From Rhodomicrobium sp. R_RK_3 (lineage in GTDB: Bacteria; Pseudomonadota; Alphaproteobacteria; Rhizobiales; Rhodomicrobiaceae): a stretch of DNA of 64,000 nt. This document shows, one piece after another, positions 53,948 through 63,211 of the stretch. The notes beneath the pieces are model-generated. The model saw nothing but the letters and a program-made list of their open reading frames with translations. It did no database searches and was not told the origin of the DNA. Position numbers and translations under genes: made by a program. Numbering within the stretch: position 1 is the first letter of the stretch; each line of letters begins with the position of its first letter. Where the stretch lies: positions 247,294-311,293 of the forward strand of contig NZ_MWLK01000006.1 in assembly GCF_002198715.1 (NCBI RefSeq), in the 5' to 3' direction.

Positions 53948-56500
53948 ATGACTTCAAATGCCAATGTGGGGGCGGATCGCCCTGTGCCATCGCCGCCGGC
54001 CGGTCCCTCCGCCGCCGGCCGAGCATCCCCTCCTGGCGCGCACCACCCGGAAGCGGAGGAATTGCTGCGGCGTTTCCTATCCGAAGTTCACGGCTACCGG
54101 CAATTGGGCAATGTGGCGCTGCGCGAGTTGGAGGATCGGCTCGCCGCCATCGCGTCGCCGCAGCCGGCCGAAGCTCAGCCGCTGCCTGCCCAGCGCGGCG
54201 TACCGGCCTCGGCGGCGCCCCTGAAGCAGCGCTCGCTGAAGCAGCCCGACGACCGCGGGCCGGCGCTGAAAGACAGGCTGCGCGAATTGTCGGCCTATCT
54301 GCATGCCGATCTCTCGCAGCAAGCCGCCGCCGCGCCGGCCGCAGCTCCCGCCGAGTCCGCCGACGCCCCCGCGCGCCAGATCCCGCTGACGCCCTTCAAA
54401 CCTGGCGAACGCTCGGCCCGCCCGACCCTGCACAGGACTACCCCAAACGCGCCCATACTCGACCGGATCTGGTTCGAGGACCGGTTCGCGACGATGCGCT
54501 CCTCCATCGACATGCTCGCGGAAAAGATCCCGACGCAGCGCCTCGACCTTTTGGAGCGGCAGTTTCACCTGCTGATGGAAAAGCTCGAATCCCGCGAGAC
54601 CGACCGATCGATGGTGCCGGTCGAGGCCGGGCTTAAGAAGCTCGCCGCCTATCTCGAGGACAATAAGCACTGGAGCGTCACCCAGGACGCGCGGGTGCGC
54701 GGCGTCGAGGAGCGGTTGAACCAGTTGAGCGGCCTCGTTGCGCAGTCGCATGCGGCGATCTCGGCGACGGCCAAAGGACTGGAGATCGTTGCGCGCGGCA
54801 CCGGACCGACCCTGGCGCGCGCCACTGCGGATCTGGTCGCCGGCAAGCTGGAGGCCAAGCTCGACACCCTGGCTCCAAAATCCTCGATCGCCGATCTCAG
54901 CCGCGAGGTCTCGCATCTGGCGATGCAGTCCGCGCACGGCACGCGCAGCACGGAAGAGCGCCTGAAGCAGCTTCAGAGCTGCCTCGACGAAAGCCTGGAC
55001 CGGCTCGAGGACGAAGCGCGCCGGCAGCCGCAAGCCGCGCCCGAGCCAGGCTGGAAGGCCGCCCCGGCCGATCACGGCGATTTCGACGATGAGGACGATT
55101 ATGACGGCAAGCTGATCGCGGCAGCGCAGCGGGCCGCCCGGCTCGCCGACGGTCCCGCCCGCCAACTCCCCCAGCACGGAGAGCCGGTGCGCTACCAAAT
55201 CCCTTATGGCGAGTTCCTCCCCGAGGATGAGCGCGGCAGTTCCCGCACCGGCCTCGTGGTCGCCGCCATCATCCTGCTGCTGGCCAGCGCCGCGATGCTC
55301 TATCTCAATCTGCGCGACAGGATCCCCCCGGGCGCGCAGGCCAGCGCCGCGCTGTCCGACAGTGCCGCTTCCGCCGCCGCGATGACGACGTCCTCGACGG
55401 GCAAGAGCGCCGAACGGATCGGTTCCACGCCGAGCCGGATCGCCCTGTCCCAGGACCACTGGGTGACCATTCCGGCCGAAAAGACCGCTGCCACGCTTCA
55501 CCCGAAGCAGACCGCCCCTGCCGCGCTGAGCGCCGCCGAGCCGGTCGACACCTCGGCGCCCGCCGCCACCATGTCCATCGGCAGCACCGGCAAGGGCGAC
55601 AGCCTGCGCAAGGCCGCCGTCGACGGCGACGCCAATGCGCAGTTCTCCGTCGGCCAAACCTATCTCGAAGGCAGCGACGCCGACCAGGCGATGCCGGTCG
55701 ATGAGAGGCTGTCGAAAGCGGCCCGCTGGTTCCGCCGCGCCGCCGAAAACGGCCATGCGCCCTCGCAATACCGGCTGGCGATCCTTTATGAAAAGGGCCG
55801 GGGCGCGCCAAAGAGTCTCGCCGAGGCGGCGCGCTGGTACGGCTTGGCCGCGGAGCAGGGCCATGTGGAGGCCATGTCCCGATTGGCGGGTCTGTTGAGC
55901 AATCGCAACAATCCGACCCTCAACTACGCCCTCGCCGCGAAATGGTACCGCAAGGCTGCCGAAGCCGGCGTTCACGATAGCCAGTACAATCTCGGGATCC
56001 TCTACGAGATCGGCCTGGGCGTGCCGAAAGACGCGGCGTTGGCCTATCAGTGGTTCGCGCTTGCAGCCCGCGACGGCGACGGCGACGCCGTGCAGAAGCG
56101 CGACAATTTGGCCCCGAAGCTGACGCAGATCCAGCGGGCGACGGCAGAGTTCAACATGTCCAACTGGAAAGCCGCCCGTATCGACCCTGCCATCAACGGT
56201 GTCGCGCCGGAGCCGCCCGTAGAGACGGCGCAACGCGTCCAGCCGGTCATCCAGCCGAAACTCCCCAGCACCCAACTGATCAATGCTGCCTGGAAGGCCG
56301 AAATCGCACCGCGTGAATCGATGGTGGCGGACGCACAGGCGCTGCTGACCCGGCTCGGCTACAAGCCCGGCCCGGTCGACGGCGTGCTCGGCCCGAAGAC
56401 CATCGCCGCGATCCACGAATTCGAACAACGGGTTGGCCAGCATGGTAGCGGGCAGCTCACCGAAGCTCTGGTTGCAAAAATGAAATTTGCCCAGCAATAG
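53948..56500 (+). CDS. PodJ-like SEL1-repeat and peptidoglycan-binding protein
   Basis: 850 aa. The first ~430 residues are cytoplasmic, with charged coiled-coil-like stretches (for example RLDLLERQFHLLMEKLESRETD). One membrane helix follows (TGLVVAAIILLLASAAMLYLNL), then a Pro/Ala/Ser-rich linker. The periplasmic part has several SEL1/TPR-like repeats (NAQFSVGQTYLEGS, APSQYRLAILYEKGRGAPK, DSQYNLGILYEIGLGVPKD). The C-terminal ~65 residues form a peptidoglycan_binding_1 domain (ALLTRLGYKPGPVDGVLGPKTIAAIHEFEQ). This architecture matches alphaproteobacterial polar localisation factors of the PodJ type. It likely anchors polar or septal machinery to the wall. Confidence 0.82.
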   Translation: MTSNANVGADRPVPSPPAGPSAAGRASPPGAHHPEAEELLRRFLSEVHGYRQLGNVALRELEDRLAAIASPQPAEAQPLPAQRGVPASAAPLKQRSLKQPDDRGPALKDRLRELSAYLHADLSQQAAAAPAAAPAESADAPARQIPLTPFKPGERSARPTLHRTTPNAPILDRIWFEDRFATMRSSIDMLAEKIPTQRLDLLERQFHLLMEKLESRETDRSMVPVEAGLKKLAAYLEDNKHWSVTQDARVRGVEERLNQLSGLVAQSHAAISATAKGLEIVARGTGPTLARATADLVAGKLEAKLDTLAPKSSIADLSREVSHLAMQSAHGTRSTEERLKQLQSCLDESLDRLEDEARRQPQAAPEPGWKAAPADHGDFDDEDDYDGKLIAAAQRAARLADGPARQLPQHGEPVRYQIPYGEFLPEDERGSSRTGLVVAAIILLLASAAMLYLNLRDRIPPGAQASAALSDSAASAAAMTTSSTGKSAERIGSTPSRIALSQDHWVTIPAEKTAATLHPKQTAPAALSAAEPVDTSAPAATMSIGSTGKGDSLRKAAVDGDANAQFSVGQTYLEGSDADQAMPVDERLSKAARWFRRAAENGHAPSQYRLAILYEKGRGAPKSLAEAARWYGLAAEQGHVEAMSRLAGLLSNRNNPTLNYALAAKWYRKAAEAGVHDSQYNLGILYEIGLGVPKDAALAYQWFALAARDGDGDAVQKRDNLAPKLTQIQRATAEFNMSNWKAARIDPAINGVAPEPPVETAQRVQPVIQPKLPSTQLINAAWKAEIAPRESMVADAQALLTRLGYKPGPVDGVLGPKTIAAIHEFEQRVGQHGSGQLTEALVAKMKFAQQ

Positions 56501-56678
56501 GACCACCGGGCGGGGCACCGACACAAGGGCTGGGGATCAAGGCGACGGAGCCGCGCATTGACGAAGCGGGCCTCCTTCTGCTTTATCGGCGGCAATCTCG
56601 TAAAGGCGCCCGGCCCGGCATCCTCACGCGGTGAGGCCGCTGGGGCATGGCGCAAGGCACCGACTGGATGCCGGTCAC

Positions 56679-57611
56679 ATGCATATCTATCTGCCGATTG
56701 CCGAAACCACGGTGAACATCTTCACCATTTTTGGCATGGGCACCGCAGTCGGATTTCTCTCGGGCATGTTCGGCGTCGGTGGCGGCTTCCTGATCACGCC
56801 ACTCCTGATCCTGACCGGCATCCCGGCGGCCGTGTCCGTCGCGACCGGCGCCAATCAGGTGGTCGCCAGCTCCGTCTCGGGCACGATGACGCAGTGGCGG
56901 CGCGGCAATGTCGACTTCAAGATGGGCACGATCATGCTGCTCGGCGGCGTTGTCGGGGCCTTCGGCGGCGTGCAGGCGGTCAAGGTCCTGCGTGAGGCGG
57001 GACAGGTCGAACTGGCGGTATCGCTGCTTTACTCGGTCTTCCTGTCCAGCATCGGCGTGCTAATGCTGAGCGAGAGCCTGCGCGCGATGCACCGCGCGCG
57101 TAATGGCGGCGCCCCCTCCGCGCGCCGCGCCGCGCAGCATCACTGGATCCACGGCCTGCCGCTGAAAATGCGTTTCCAGCGGTCGAAGCTTTACATCAGC
57201 GCGATTCCGCCCCTGGTGATCGGCGCGGCGGTCGGCTTTCTATCGGGCATTCTGGGCGTCGGCGGCGGCTTCATCATGGTGCCGGCGATGATCTATCTGC
57301 TGCGGATGCCGACCAAGGTCGTGATCGGCACCAGCCTGTTCCAAGTCATCTTTGTCGCCGGGGTCACCACCATTTTGCATGCCGCGACCAACCAGGCCGT
57401 CGACCTCCTCCTGGCGCTGATCCTGATGGTTGGCGGGGTGATCGGCGCGCAATTCGGCACGCAGGCGGGGCTCAAACTGCGCAGCGAACATTTGCGCGCT
57501 TTGTTGGCGCTGCTGGTGCTCGGCGTCTGCGTGCGGCTGATGGTCGATCTACTGACGACGCCGCCGGAGTTGTTCTCAATCCAAAACGTGCTGCCGAGAA
57601 GCTCGCTATGA
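56679..57611 (+). CDS. sulfite exporter TauE/SafE family protein
   Basis: 310 aa, about eight hydrophobic helices in two repeats. Each repeat begins with the family motif: GFLSGMFGVGGGFLITPLLI and GFLSGILGVGGGFIMVPAMI. The family exports sulfite, sulfoacetate or related organosulfur anions. The ATG at 56679 (MHIYLPIAE) is preferred to an upstream in-frame ATG at 56631. Its stop overlaps the TIGR02186 start (ATGA), a conserved pairing in alphaproteobacteria. Confidence 0.9.
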   Translation: MHIYLPIAETTVNIFTIFGMGTAVGFLSGMFGVGGGFLITPLLILTGIPAAVSVATGANQVVASSVSGTMTQWRRGNVDFKMGTIMLLGGVVGAFGGVQAVKVLREAGQVELAVSLLYSVFLSSIGVLMLSESLRAMHRARNGGAPSARRAAQHHWIHGLPLKMRFQRSKLYISAIPPLVIGAAVGFLSGILGVGGGFIMVPAMIYLLRMPTKVVIGTSLFQVIFVAGVTTILHAATNQAVDLLLALILMVGGVIGAQFGTQAGLKLRSEHLRALLALLVLGVCVRLMVDLLTTPPELFSIQNVLPRSSL

Positions 57612-58390
57612 TGCGCCGTCTCCGCCTCGCGATCCTCGTTGCCGCCGGCTTGGCGCTGCTCGCCTTCGCGCGACCGTCCTCCGCCCAGGACCGCGCCGAG
57701 GCCGTCGAGGCCGACATGTCCTCGCGCGAGATCTCGATCAAATCGGATTTCACCGGCGCCGAGATCGTGGTGTTCGGCTCGGTCGACGGCAGCAAACGGA
57801 CCGACAGCGATCCCGATTATTACGACGTCATCATCGTGATCCGAGGCCCCGCCGAAACCGTGATCGCGCGCAAGAAGGAGCGTTTTGCCGGGATCTGGGT
57901 CAATGGCCCCTCGGAGGGCGTCACCGAACTGCCCAGCTTTTACGCCGTGCTCTCGACGCGCCCGCTCACCGAGATCGCCGACATGGAGACGCTGCGCAAA
58001 TACGGCGTCGAATTCGATCCCAATCCGGCCTCCTGGGGCGGCGCCAAAATGGCGGAAGAATTCGCCGACGCCATCGTCCGCATCAAGAAGCGCGACGGGC
58101 TGTATATCGAGAAGCCGGACGCGGTGAAGTTCCTCGGCCGAAGCCTGTTCCGGGGCAACATCACTCTGCCGGTCAAGGTGATCGAGGGCGACTACACCGC
58201 GACCATCTACCTGTTGCAGGCGGGCAAGCTGCTCAGCCGCGACGACGTAACCCTGACGGTGAAGAAGGTTGGGCTGGAGCGGATCTTGGAAACCCTGGCC
58301 TTCGAGCGGCCCTGGCTCTACGGGTTCATGGCCGTGCTGATGGCCGTCGCCTGCGGTTTTACCGGTTGGATGCTGTTCGGGCGGAGTTAG
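57608..58390 (+). CDS. TIGR02186 family transmembrane protein
   Basis: 260 aa. Sec signal at about 1-28 (LAILVAAGLALLAFARPSSAQ), a periplasmic domain starting SSREISIKSDFTGAEIVVFGSVDG, and a C-terminal membrane helix (PWLYGFMAVLMAVACGFTGWMLFG). This uncharacterised family is found next to TauE/SafE genes, as here, and may be an accessory factor of the exporter. Confidence 0.88.
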   Translation: MMRRLRLAILVAAGLALLAFARPSSAQDRAEAVEADMSSREISIKSDFTGAEIVVFGSVDGSKRTDSDPDYYDVIIVIRGPAETVIARKKERFAGIWVNGPSEGVTELPSFYAVLSTRPLTEIADMETLRKYGVEFDPNPASWGGAKMAEEFADAIVRIKKRDGLYIEKPDAVKFLGRSLFRGNITLPVKVIEGDYTATIYLLQAGKLLSRDDVTLTVKKVGLERILETLAFERPWLYGFMAVLMAVACGFTGWMLFGRS

Positions 58391-58409
58391 GGCGGCCCGC
58401 AGACCGCCA

Positions 58410-58982
58410 TTAATCCGCCAGCACGTCCGCTGATGCAGTCACCGCGATCCGCCGCACGCCGGCCGCAAAGCCGTTCAGTGTCGCATTGTGGTGGGCGATG
58501 ATCTGGTCGAAGCGCAGGTCGCCCCAGTCGCCGGTCATGTGACAATCGGCCAGCAAGGTAACGTCGTAGCCGAGGCCGACGGCGCGGCGGCAGGTCGTGT
58601 CGATGCAGAACTGAGTGGAATTTCCACCGATGACGAGATGGCCGATCCGGGCGGCCTGGAGCCGGTCATGAAGATCCGTGTCGTGGAAGGCGTCCGGGCT
58701 CGACTTCTGCACGACCGATTCCCCGGATAGGGGCGCCACCTCCTCGCGGATCGGCCAGCCTGGGCTGTTCGTCTCGAGCGGTTCGCCCGGCCCCTCATTG
58801 TGCTGCACGAAAATGACCGGGACGCCAGTGCCCCGCGCCCGCGACAGGACCTTCTTCAGCCGCAGCACCATCTCCGTCTGCGCCTTCACGATGAGCGGCT
58901 GCCGTTCGCGCGAGCCCGAATAGTCAAGTACACCGTTCTGGACGTCGACGATGATAAGCGCGGTGGCCAAGGGCTTCTCCAT
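58410..58982 (-). CDS. isochorismatase-family cysteine hydrolase
   Basis: 190 aa. Catalytic triad typical of the family: Asp in LIIVDVQNGVLD, Lys in VVQKSSPDAF, and Cys in NSTQFCIDTTCRRAVGLG. A cis-peptide region GGNST precedes the Cys. Substrates in the family include nicotinamide, N-carbamoyl compounds and isochorismate; the specific one is not evident. It is convergent with the TIGR02186 gene and has no operon partner. Confidence 0.92.
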   Translation of the reverse strand: MEKPLATALIIVDVQNGVLDYSGSRERQPLIVKAQTEMVLRLKKVLSRARGTGVPVIFVQHNEGPGEPLETNSPGWPIREEVAPLSGESVVQKSSPDAFHDTDLHDRLQAARIGHLVIGGNSTQFCIDTTCRRAVGLGYDVTLLADCHMTGDWGDLRFDQIIAHHNATLNGFAAGVRRIAVTASADVLAD

Positions 58983-59063
58983 CGGTGGGTCGGGCGGCGC
59001 ATGTCATAGCATGTGATCGCGGCAAGCTTTTGTTAGCCTGCCGCCCTGCTAGTCGCCCAGGCC

Positions 59064-59125
59064 GTCAGAGCCTATTCGCATCGCCGCTTGCCGCAGCGTT
59101 TGCCGGTTCGGCATTGGGCCCCCGT
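59064..59125. repeat. short dispersed repeat, copy B
   Basis: Matches the order and spacing of blocks in the segment at 46757-46823. It lies in the gap between the isochorismatase-family gene and the LysE gene, which otherwise shows no feature. Confidence 0.35.
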
Positions 59126-59241
59126 TCTGTCGGCCGGGGCAACGGAGTATGGCATCGGAGAAGTCGACGCAGATCCGCGATCCATTGTAAACCTCCTGTA
59201 CCGGCGCCGCTTTCGTCACAACCATCGAATTGGAACACCCC

Positions 59242-59853
59242 ATGGAGCTATCGTCGCTGCTTATTTTCGCAGGCGCGCTGTTCGTCTCCGCCGGGTCGCC
59301 CGGGCCGAGCGTCGCCGCGCTCGTCGCCCGCGTTCTGGCGCGCGGCCATCGCGACGTGCTGCCGTTCCTGGCCGCGATGTGGATCGGCGAGGCGATCTGG
59401 TTGTCGCTGGCGGTCTGGGGCATGAGCACCGTGGCGCAGTCCTTCCACCTTATCTTCCTCGCCATCAAATGGCTCGGCGTCGCCTATCTTGCGTATCTCG
59501 CCTGGCGCATGTGGAATGCGCCGTCCCATCTGGATGAAGGCAGCGTCCCCGAGCGCCGCTCCGCCGCAAAAATGTTCGCCGCAGGCCTCGCCATCACGCT
59601 CGGCAATCCGAAGGTCATGCTGTTTTACATGGCGCTGGTGCCTTCGATCATCGACCTGACGCGCCTAACCATGCTCGGCTGGGCGGAACTCACCGCGACC
59701 CTGATCCTGGTTCTGATGGCCGTCGATATCATCTGGGTGGCGATGGCGGCCCGCGCCCGGCGCTACCTGCGCAGCCCGAGCGCCATACGTCTCGCAAATC
59801 GCTGCGGTGCGGGTATGATGGCGGGAGCCGCTGCTGCGATCGCGGCGCGATAG
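59242..59853 (+). CDS. LysE family translocator
   Basis: 203 aa with about five or six hydrophobic helices. The N-terminal motif ALFVSAGSPGPSVAALVARVLARG corresponds to the LysE/RhtB signature (TPGPN type), and GLAITLGNPKVMLFYMALVP is the second conserved block. It would export amino acids or homoserine lactone-like compounds. The ATG at 59242 is preferred; a TTG at 59230 is also in frame. Confidence 0.9.
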   Translation: MELSSLLIFAGALFVSAGSPGPSVAALVARVLARGHRDVLPFLAAMWIGEAIWLSLAVWGMSTVAQSFHLIFLAIKWLGVAYLAYLAWRMWNAPSHLDEGSVPERRSAAKMFAAGLAITLGNPKVMLFYMALVPSIIDLTRLTMLGWAELTATLILVLMAVDIIWVAMAARARRYLRSPSAIRLANRCGAGMMAGAAAAIAAR

Positions 59854-59857
59854 GAGG

Positions 59858-60331
59858 ATGTGGCGACGGCCCATGATGATCATCCCCGCTGACTTCGACG
59901 ACCTTCGGCTTAAGGCCTTGCTGCACCTGCATCTTGGTGGAATGCACGCGAGTTCGCCGCCCGGAAGCGTCTATGCGCTCGACTTGTCTGGTCTCAAGGC
60001 GCCCAGCATCAGCTTCTACGCGGCTTGGGAGGGCGAAACGCTGCTCGCCATGGGCGCGCTAAAGGAGCTCGATGCTCTATCCGGGGAAATCAAGTCGATG
60101 CGGACCGACCCGGCGCATCTGCGCCGGGGCATTGCTACGGCGATGCTCGATCACTTGCTCGCCGTTGCAAAATCGCGGGGCTATCGCCGCGTCAGCTTGG
60201 AAACCGGCTCAGGGCCCGCCTTCGAACCGGCCCTCGCCCTATACCGCCGGCGCGGCTTCCTGGATGGAAGCCCGTTCGGCGATTACGTTCCAACGGAATT
60301 CAACCAGTTCCTGCATCTCGATCTCGCGTGA
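59858..60331 (+). CDS. GNAT family N-acetyltransferase
   Basis: 157 aa from 59858 (152 aa from the ATG at 59873, which is better spaced from the TAGGAGG upstream). The acetyl-CoA-binding motif is MRTDPAHLRRGIATAMLDHLLAVAKSRGYRRVSLETG (Q/RxxGxG/A type) and the C-terminal part is FEPALALYRRRGFLDGSPFGDY. It resembles PhnO/ElaA-like acetyltransferases of unknown substrate. It is probably co-transcribed with the LysE gene 4 bp upstream. Confidence 0.9.
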   Translation: MWRRPMMIIPADFDDLRLKALLHLHLGGMHASSPPGSVYALDLSGLKAPSISFYAAWEGETLLAMGALKELDALSGEIKSMRTDPAHLRRGIATAMLDHLLAVAKSRGYRRVSLETGSGPAFEPALALYRRRGFLDGSPFGDYVPTEFNQFLHLDLA

Positions 60332-60346
60332 CCGGCGCAGGCAAAG

Positions 60347-61084
60347 TTAAGCGGCCATCTCTTCCAGCAACTGACCCGAGGCGACCTGGCTGACGCGGCC
60401 GGCATGGATCGACCAGACGAACAGCCCTTCATGGCCGAGCAGCGGGTCGAAAGCCGAGCCGAGCACGTTCGAGCCGGCCGAATAGGCACCCATCGACGGC
60501 AGAATCAGCCGGCTGCCGTTCGAAACGAAGCAGCGGCCGCGCATCAGATGGCCATATTCGGAGATCTGCGCGACGGGGTGCATCCGGCCCGCGATCTCGT
60601 GGCTGACGGGCGCCTTCACCGGCTCATAGCGGAATTTGATTCCGCCGACGGTCAGATGCGGAACGACCGTGCCGCCGAACATTTCCGGCACCTCGGCCTG
60701 ATCCGGGCCGCTGACCCAGAACCATTCGCGGTCTTCCATCAGGTCGAACAGCCAGTCGCCGTCATGAGCGGTCAGGCGCACGTCGCTGTCGCCGCAAAAG
60801 CTGTCGCCCAGCGCGATGACGCGGTGCGGATCGAAGCGGTCGAGCGCCTCTTCCAATTTTTCGAAGGACGAGCCCGTATCGTAAGGCGGCAACACGACGC
60901 CGTCCTCGGACAAATAAGAGCCTTTTTCGAGGTGGAGGTCGGAGACGATCAACGTTTTTTCGGCTGGCCAATAGAGGGCGCCGGTGCGATCGGCGATGAA
61001 GGATTTGCCGCAAAGCAGGACGCGGCACGAGCCGGTGTCGAGAGCGGTCTCGTCAACGGTTCGCAGATAGACTGCGCTATGCAT
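60347..61084 (-). CDS. PdeM-like metallophosphoesterase (ligase-associated DNA damage response type) with degenerate metal motifs
   Basis: 245 aa. Overall it fits the PdeM family: motif I SDLHLEKGS (D49, H51) and motif II ALGDSF (D94). But motif III, normally GNHD, reads GPDQ (126-129). The motif IV His of the FRHEP segment is Tyr (FRYEP, Tyr153), and motif V, normally GHxH, is GRMH (166-169). Three metal or catalytic positions are thus altered. Family members act with an ATP-dependent ligase, exonuclease and Lhr-type helicase in DNA repair; none of those genes is nearby. It may be inactive or have changed function. ATGs at 61084 and 61093 are both possible. Confidence 0.82.
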   Translation of the reverse strand: MHSAVYLRTVDETALDTGSCRVLLCGKSFIADRTGALYWPAEKTLIVSDLHLEKGSYLSEDGVVLPPYDTGSSFEKLEEALDRFDPHRVIALGDSFCGDSDVRLTAHDGDWLFDLMEDREWFWVSGPDQAEVPEMFGGTVVPHLTVGGIKFRYEPVKAPVSHEIAGRMHPVAQISEYGHLMRGRCFVSNGSRLILPSMGAYSAGSNVLGSAFDPLLGHEGLFVWSIHAGRVSQVASGQLLEEMAA

Positions 61085-61457
61085 GGATCTCAAAGCCCCT
61101 TAACTGCTGCAGTCGGTCAGGCAGCGGCCCGCAACGAATCTAGGGACTAAAGGCGGGCCTGGTAACATTATGCGTGAATTTATGACTGATTCGCGGCGGT
61201 TTGTGTTACGAAAAAGTCCCAAGGGAAGCGAATTATTGCGGGCGCTTCGCCGTTTCTGCCATCTTTGTGCCTAATTCGTTCGGGCCGGCTTGCGGCATAT
61301 TTGGCACGTTGGGAATCTTATCAGGCCGGAATATCCCGCGCAAATCACCGCAGCCGGAACGTCCCCGGCGCCGACGAAGCGGCGATTGACCGCGCGGCGG
61401 ATTCCGCCGAAAAGACTCCATTGGCTTCGGCTCGTCGGCACAGCGCTTGGGTGGATT

Positions 61458-61748
61458 ATGGAACGGTTTCTTGGCGGCAGTCCGCTTGCGGTCTTCGTGC
61501 GGCTCATCATCATCTCGACCATCACCGGCATCGCGCTGAGCGCGGCCGGCTTCAACCCGCGCGACCTCTTGTCCATCATCCCGGACCTCATCCACCGAAT
61601 CGCCAATTTCGGTTTCGAGTGGGTGGAGACGGCCTTCAACTGGTTCCTGCTCGGCGCGGTCATCGTCATCCCGGTGTGGCTGATCCTGCGCTTCCTGAAA
61701 TTCGTCGCCGGCGACACCGATAAGGGCGATGCCAAACCGCGTTCCTGA
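61458..61748 (+). CDS. DUF6460 domain-containing small membrane protein
   Basis: 96 aa. Begins ERFLGGSPLAVFVRLIIISTITGIALSAAGFNPRDLL, followed by an amphipathic region and a second helix NWFLLGAVIVIPVWLILRFLKFV. This two-helix pattern is DUF6460, an alphaproteobacterial family of unknown function. The frame is open to 61290, but the conserved part starts at the ATG at 61458. It lies 6 bp upstream of the MATE gene, so the two are probably co-transcribed. Confidence 0.8.
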   Translation: MERFLGGSPLAVFVRLIIISTITGIALSAAGFNPRDLLSIIPDLIHRIANFGFEWVETAFNWFLLGAVIVIPVWLILRFLKFVAGDTDKGDAKPRS

Positions 61749-61754
61749 CCGCTG

Positions 61755-63101
61755 ATGGATGCCGCGACCGAGCGAGGCGGCCCGGCGCCGCTGACCTATG
61801 CGCGCGTGCTGGCGATCAGCCTGCCGATCATCCTCTCCAACATCACCACGCCGCTGCTCGGCCTCACCAACACCGCCGTCATCGGCCAGTTGGGTGAGGC
61901 CTATCTGATCGGCGCGGTGGCGCTCGGAGCGACCATCTTCACGCTGCTGTTCTGGGCCTTCGGCTTCCTGCGCATGGGCACGACCGGCCTCACCGCCCAG
62001 GCCGACGGCGCGGGCGACCAGGCCGAGGTCAGCGTCAATCTCGCCCGCGCGCTGCTGCTGGCCGGGGGCGCGGGGACGTCGCTGCTGCTGCTGCAAGCGC
62101 CGCTCGACTGGCTGTCCTTCTCCCTGCTCGATGCGACGCAGGCGGTCGAAGCGGAGGCACAGACTTATTTCGCCATCCGCATCTGGAGCGCACCGTTCGC
62201 GCTGGCCAATTACGCATTTCTCGGCTGGTTCATCGGTCTCGGCCAGACGCGGACGGCGCTCGTTCTGCAGGTGGTGCTGAACGGGGCGAATGTGGCGCTG
62301 AACATCGCCTTCGTTTCCTGGCTCGGCTGGGGCGTGGCGGGCGTCGCCATCGGCACAGTCATCGCCGAGGCGATGGCGGCGGTGCTCGGCGCTGTCATCG
62401 CCGCCCGCGAATTGCGCCGCCGCGCCGCGCCGATCGACTGGCGCGCGGCGCTCCGGACCTCCGGCCTGATGCGGGTGCTGGCGGTCAATTCCGACCTGAT
62501 GGTGCGGACGCTCTGCCTGCTTTTCGCCTTCACCTTCTTCACCGCGCAGGCCGCGAAAGCCGGCGAGATCATCCTCGCGTCCAATGCCATCCTGTTGAAT
62601 TTCCTCAATGTTTCCTCCTACCTGCTCGACGGCTTCGCCTTCGCCACGGAGGTCCTGACGGGGCGCGCGATCGGGGCCGGCCAGCGCGCGGCGTTCCTGC
62701 GGGCGATCAGGCTGTCTTCGGTCTGGGCGGCGGGGGTGAGTTTGGTGGTAAGCGCCGGATTTCTCCTCGGCGGCGGCGCGATCATCGACGCGATGACGAC
62801 GAATGCGGAGGTGCGCGAGACGGCGCGGCTCTATCTGCCCTGGGCGGTCGCGGCGCCGGTCGCGGGCGTCGCCTGCTTCCAGCTCGACGGCATCTTCATC
62901 GGCGCAACCCGGACACGGGACATGCGCAACATGATGCTGGTGAGTTTGGCGCTATTCCTGGCGGCGTGGGCTCTGCTGACGCCTGCCTATGGCAATCACG
63001 GCCTGTGGGCGTCGATCATCGTGTTCTTCATCGCGCGGGCGCTGACGCTGGGGGCGTATTATCCGGCGCTGGAGCGGGCATCGTTCGGCCCGCGCCCTTG
63101 A
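61755..63101 (+). CDS. MATE family efflux transporter
   Basis: 448 aa, about twelve hydrophobic helices. Family features: LPIILSNITTPLLGLTNTAVIGQLGEAYLIGAVALG at the N-terminus and the second-half repeat near LLNFLNVSSYLLDGFAFATEVLTGRAIGAGQR. It exports drugs or metabolites by Na+ or H+ antiport; it belongs to the DinF-like branch. The ATG at 61755 follows the DUF6460 stop directly. Confidence 0.92.
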   Translation: MDAATERGGPAPLTYARVLAISLPIILSNITTPLLGLTNTAVIGQLGEAYLIGAVALGATIFTLLFWAFGFLRMGTTGLTAQADGAGDQAEVSVNLARALLLAGGAGTSLLLLQAPLDWLSFSLLDATQAVEAEAQTYFAIRIWSAPFALANYAFLGWFIGLGQTRTALVLQVVLNGANVALNIAFVSWLGWGVAGVAIGTVIAEAMAAVLGAVIAARELRRRAAPIDWRAALRTSGLMRVLAVNSDLMVRTLCLLFAFTFFTAQAAKAGEIILASNAILLNFLNVSSYLLDGFAFATEVLTGRAIGAGQRAAFLRAIRLSSVWAAGVSLVVSAGFLLGGGAIIDAMTTNAEVRETARLYLPWAVAAPVAGVACFQLDGIFIGATRTRDMRNMMLVSLALFLAAWALLTPAYGNHGLWASIIVFFIARALTLGAYYPALERASFGPRP

Positions 63102-63106
63102 CCCTC

Positions 63107-63195
63107 CTTGTCATTCCCGCGAAAGCGGGAATCCAGCATCCTTGAGGGGCCTGCCGTGGACCCGGCTGGATTCCCGCTTTCGCGGGAATGACAAG
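63107..63195. repeat. REP-type inverted repeat (31-bp arms)
   Basis: Two perfect 31-bp arms (63107-63137 and 63165-63195), each containing TCATTCCCGCGAAAGCGGGA, surround a 27-nt centre. When translated in some frames it gives the well-known VIPAKAGIQ/WIPAFAGMT peptides of dispersed bacterial repeats. It lies between the convergent MATE and pyrD genes and could end transcription from both sides. Confidence 0.9.
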
Positions 63196-63211
63196 GGAAG
63201 TGACGCGGCGC

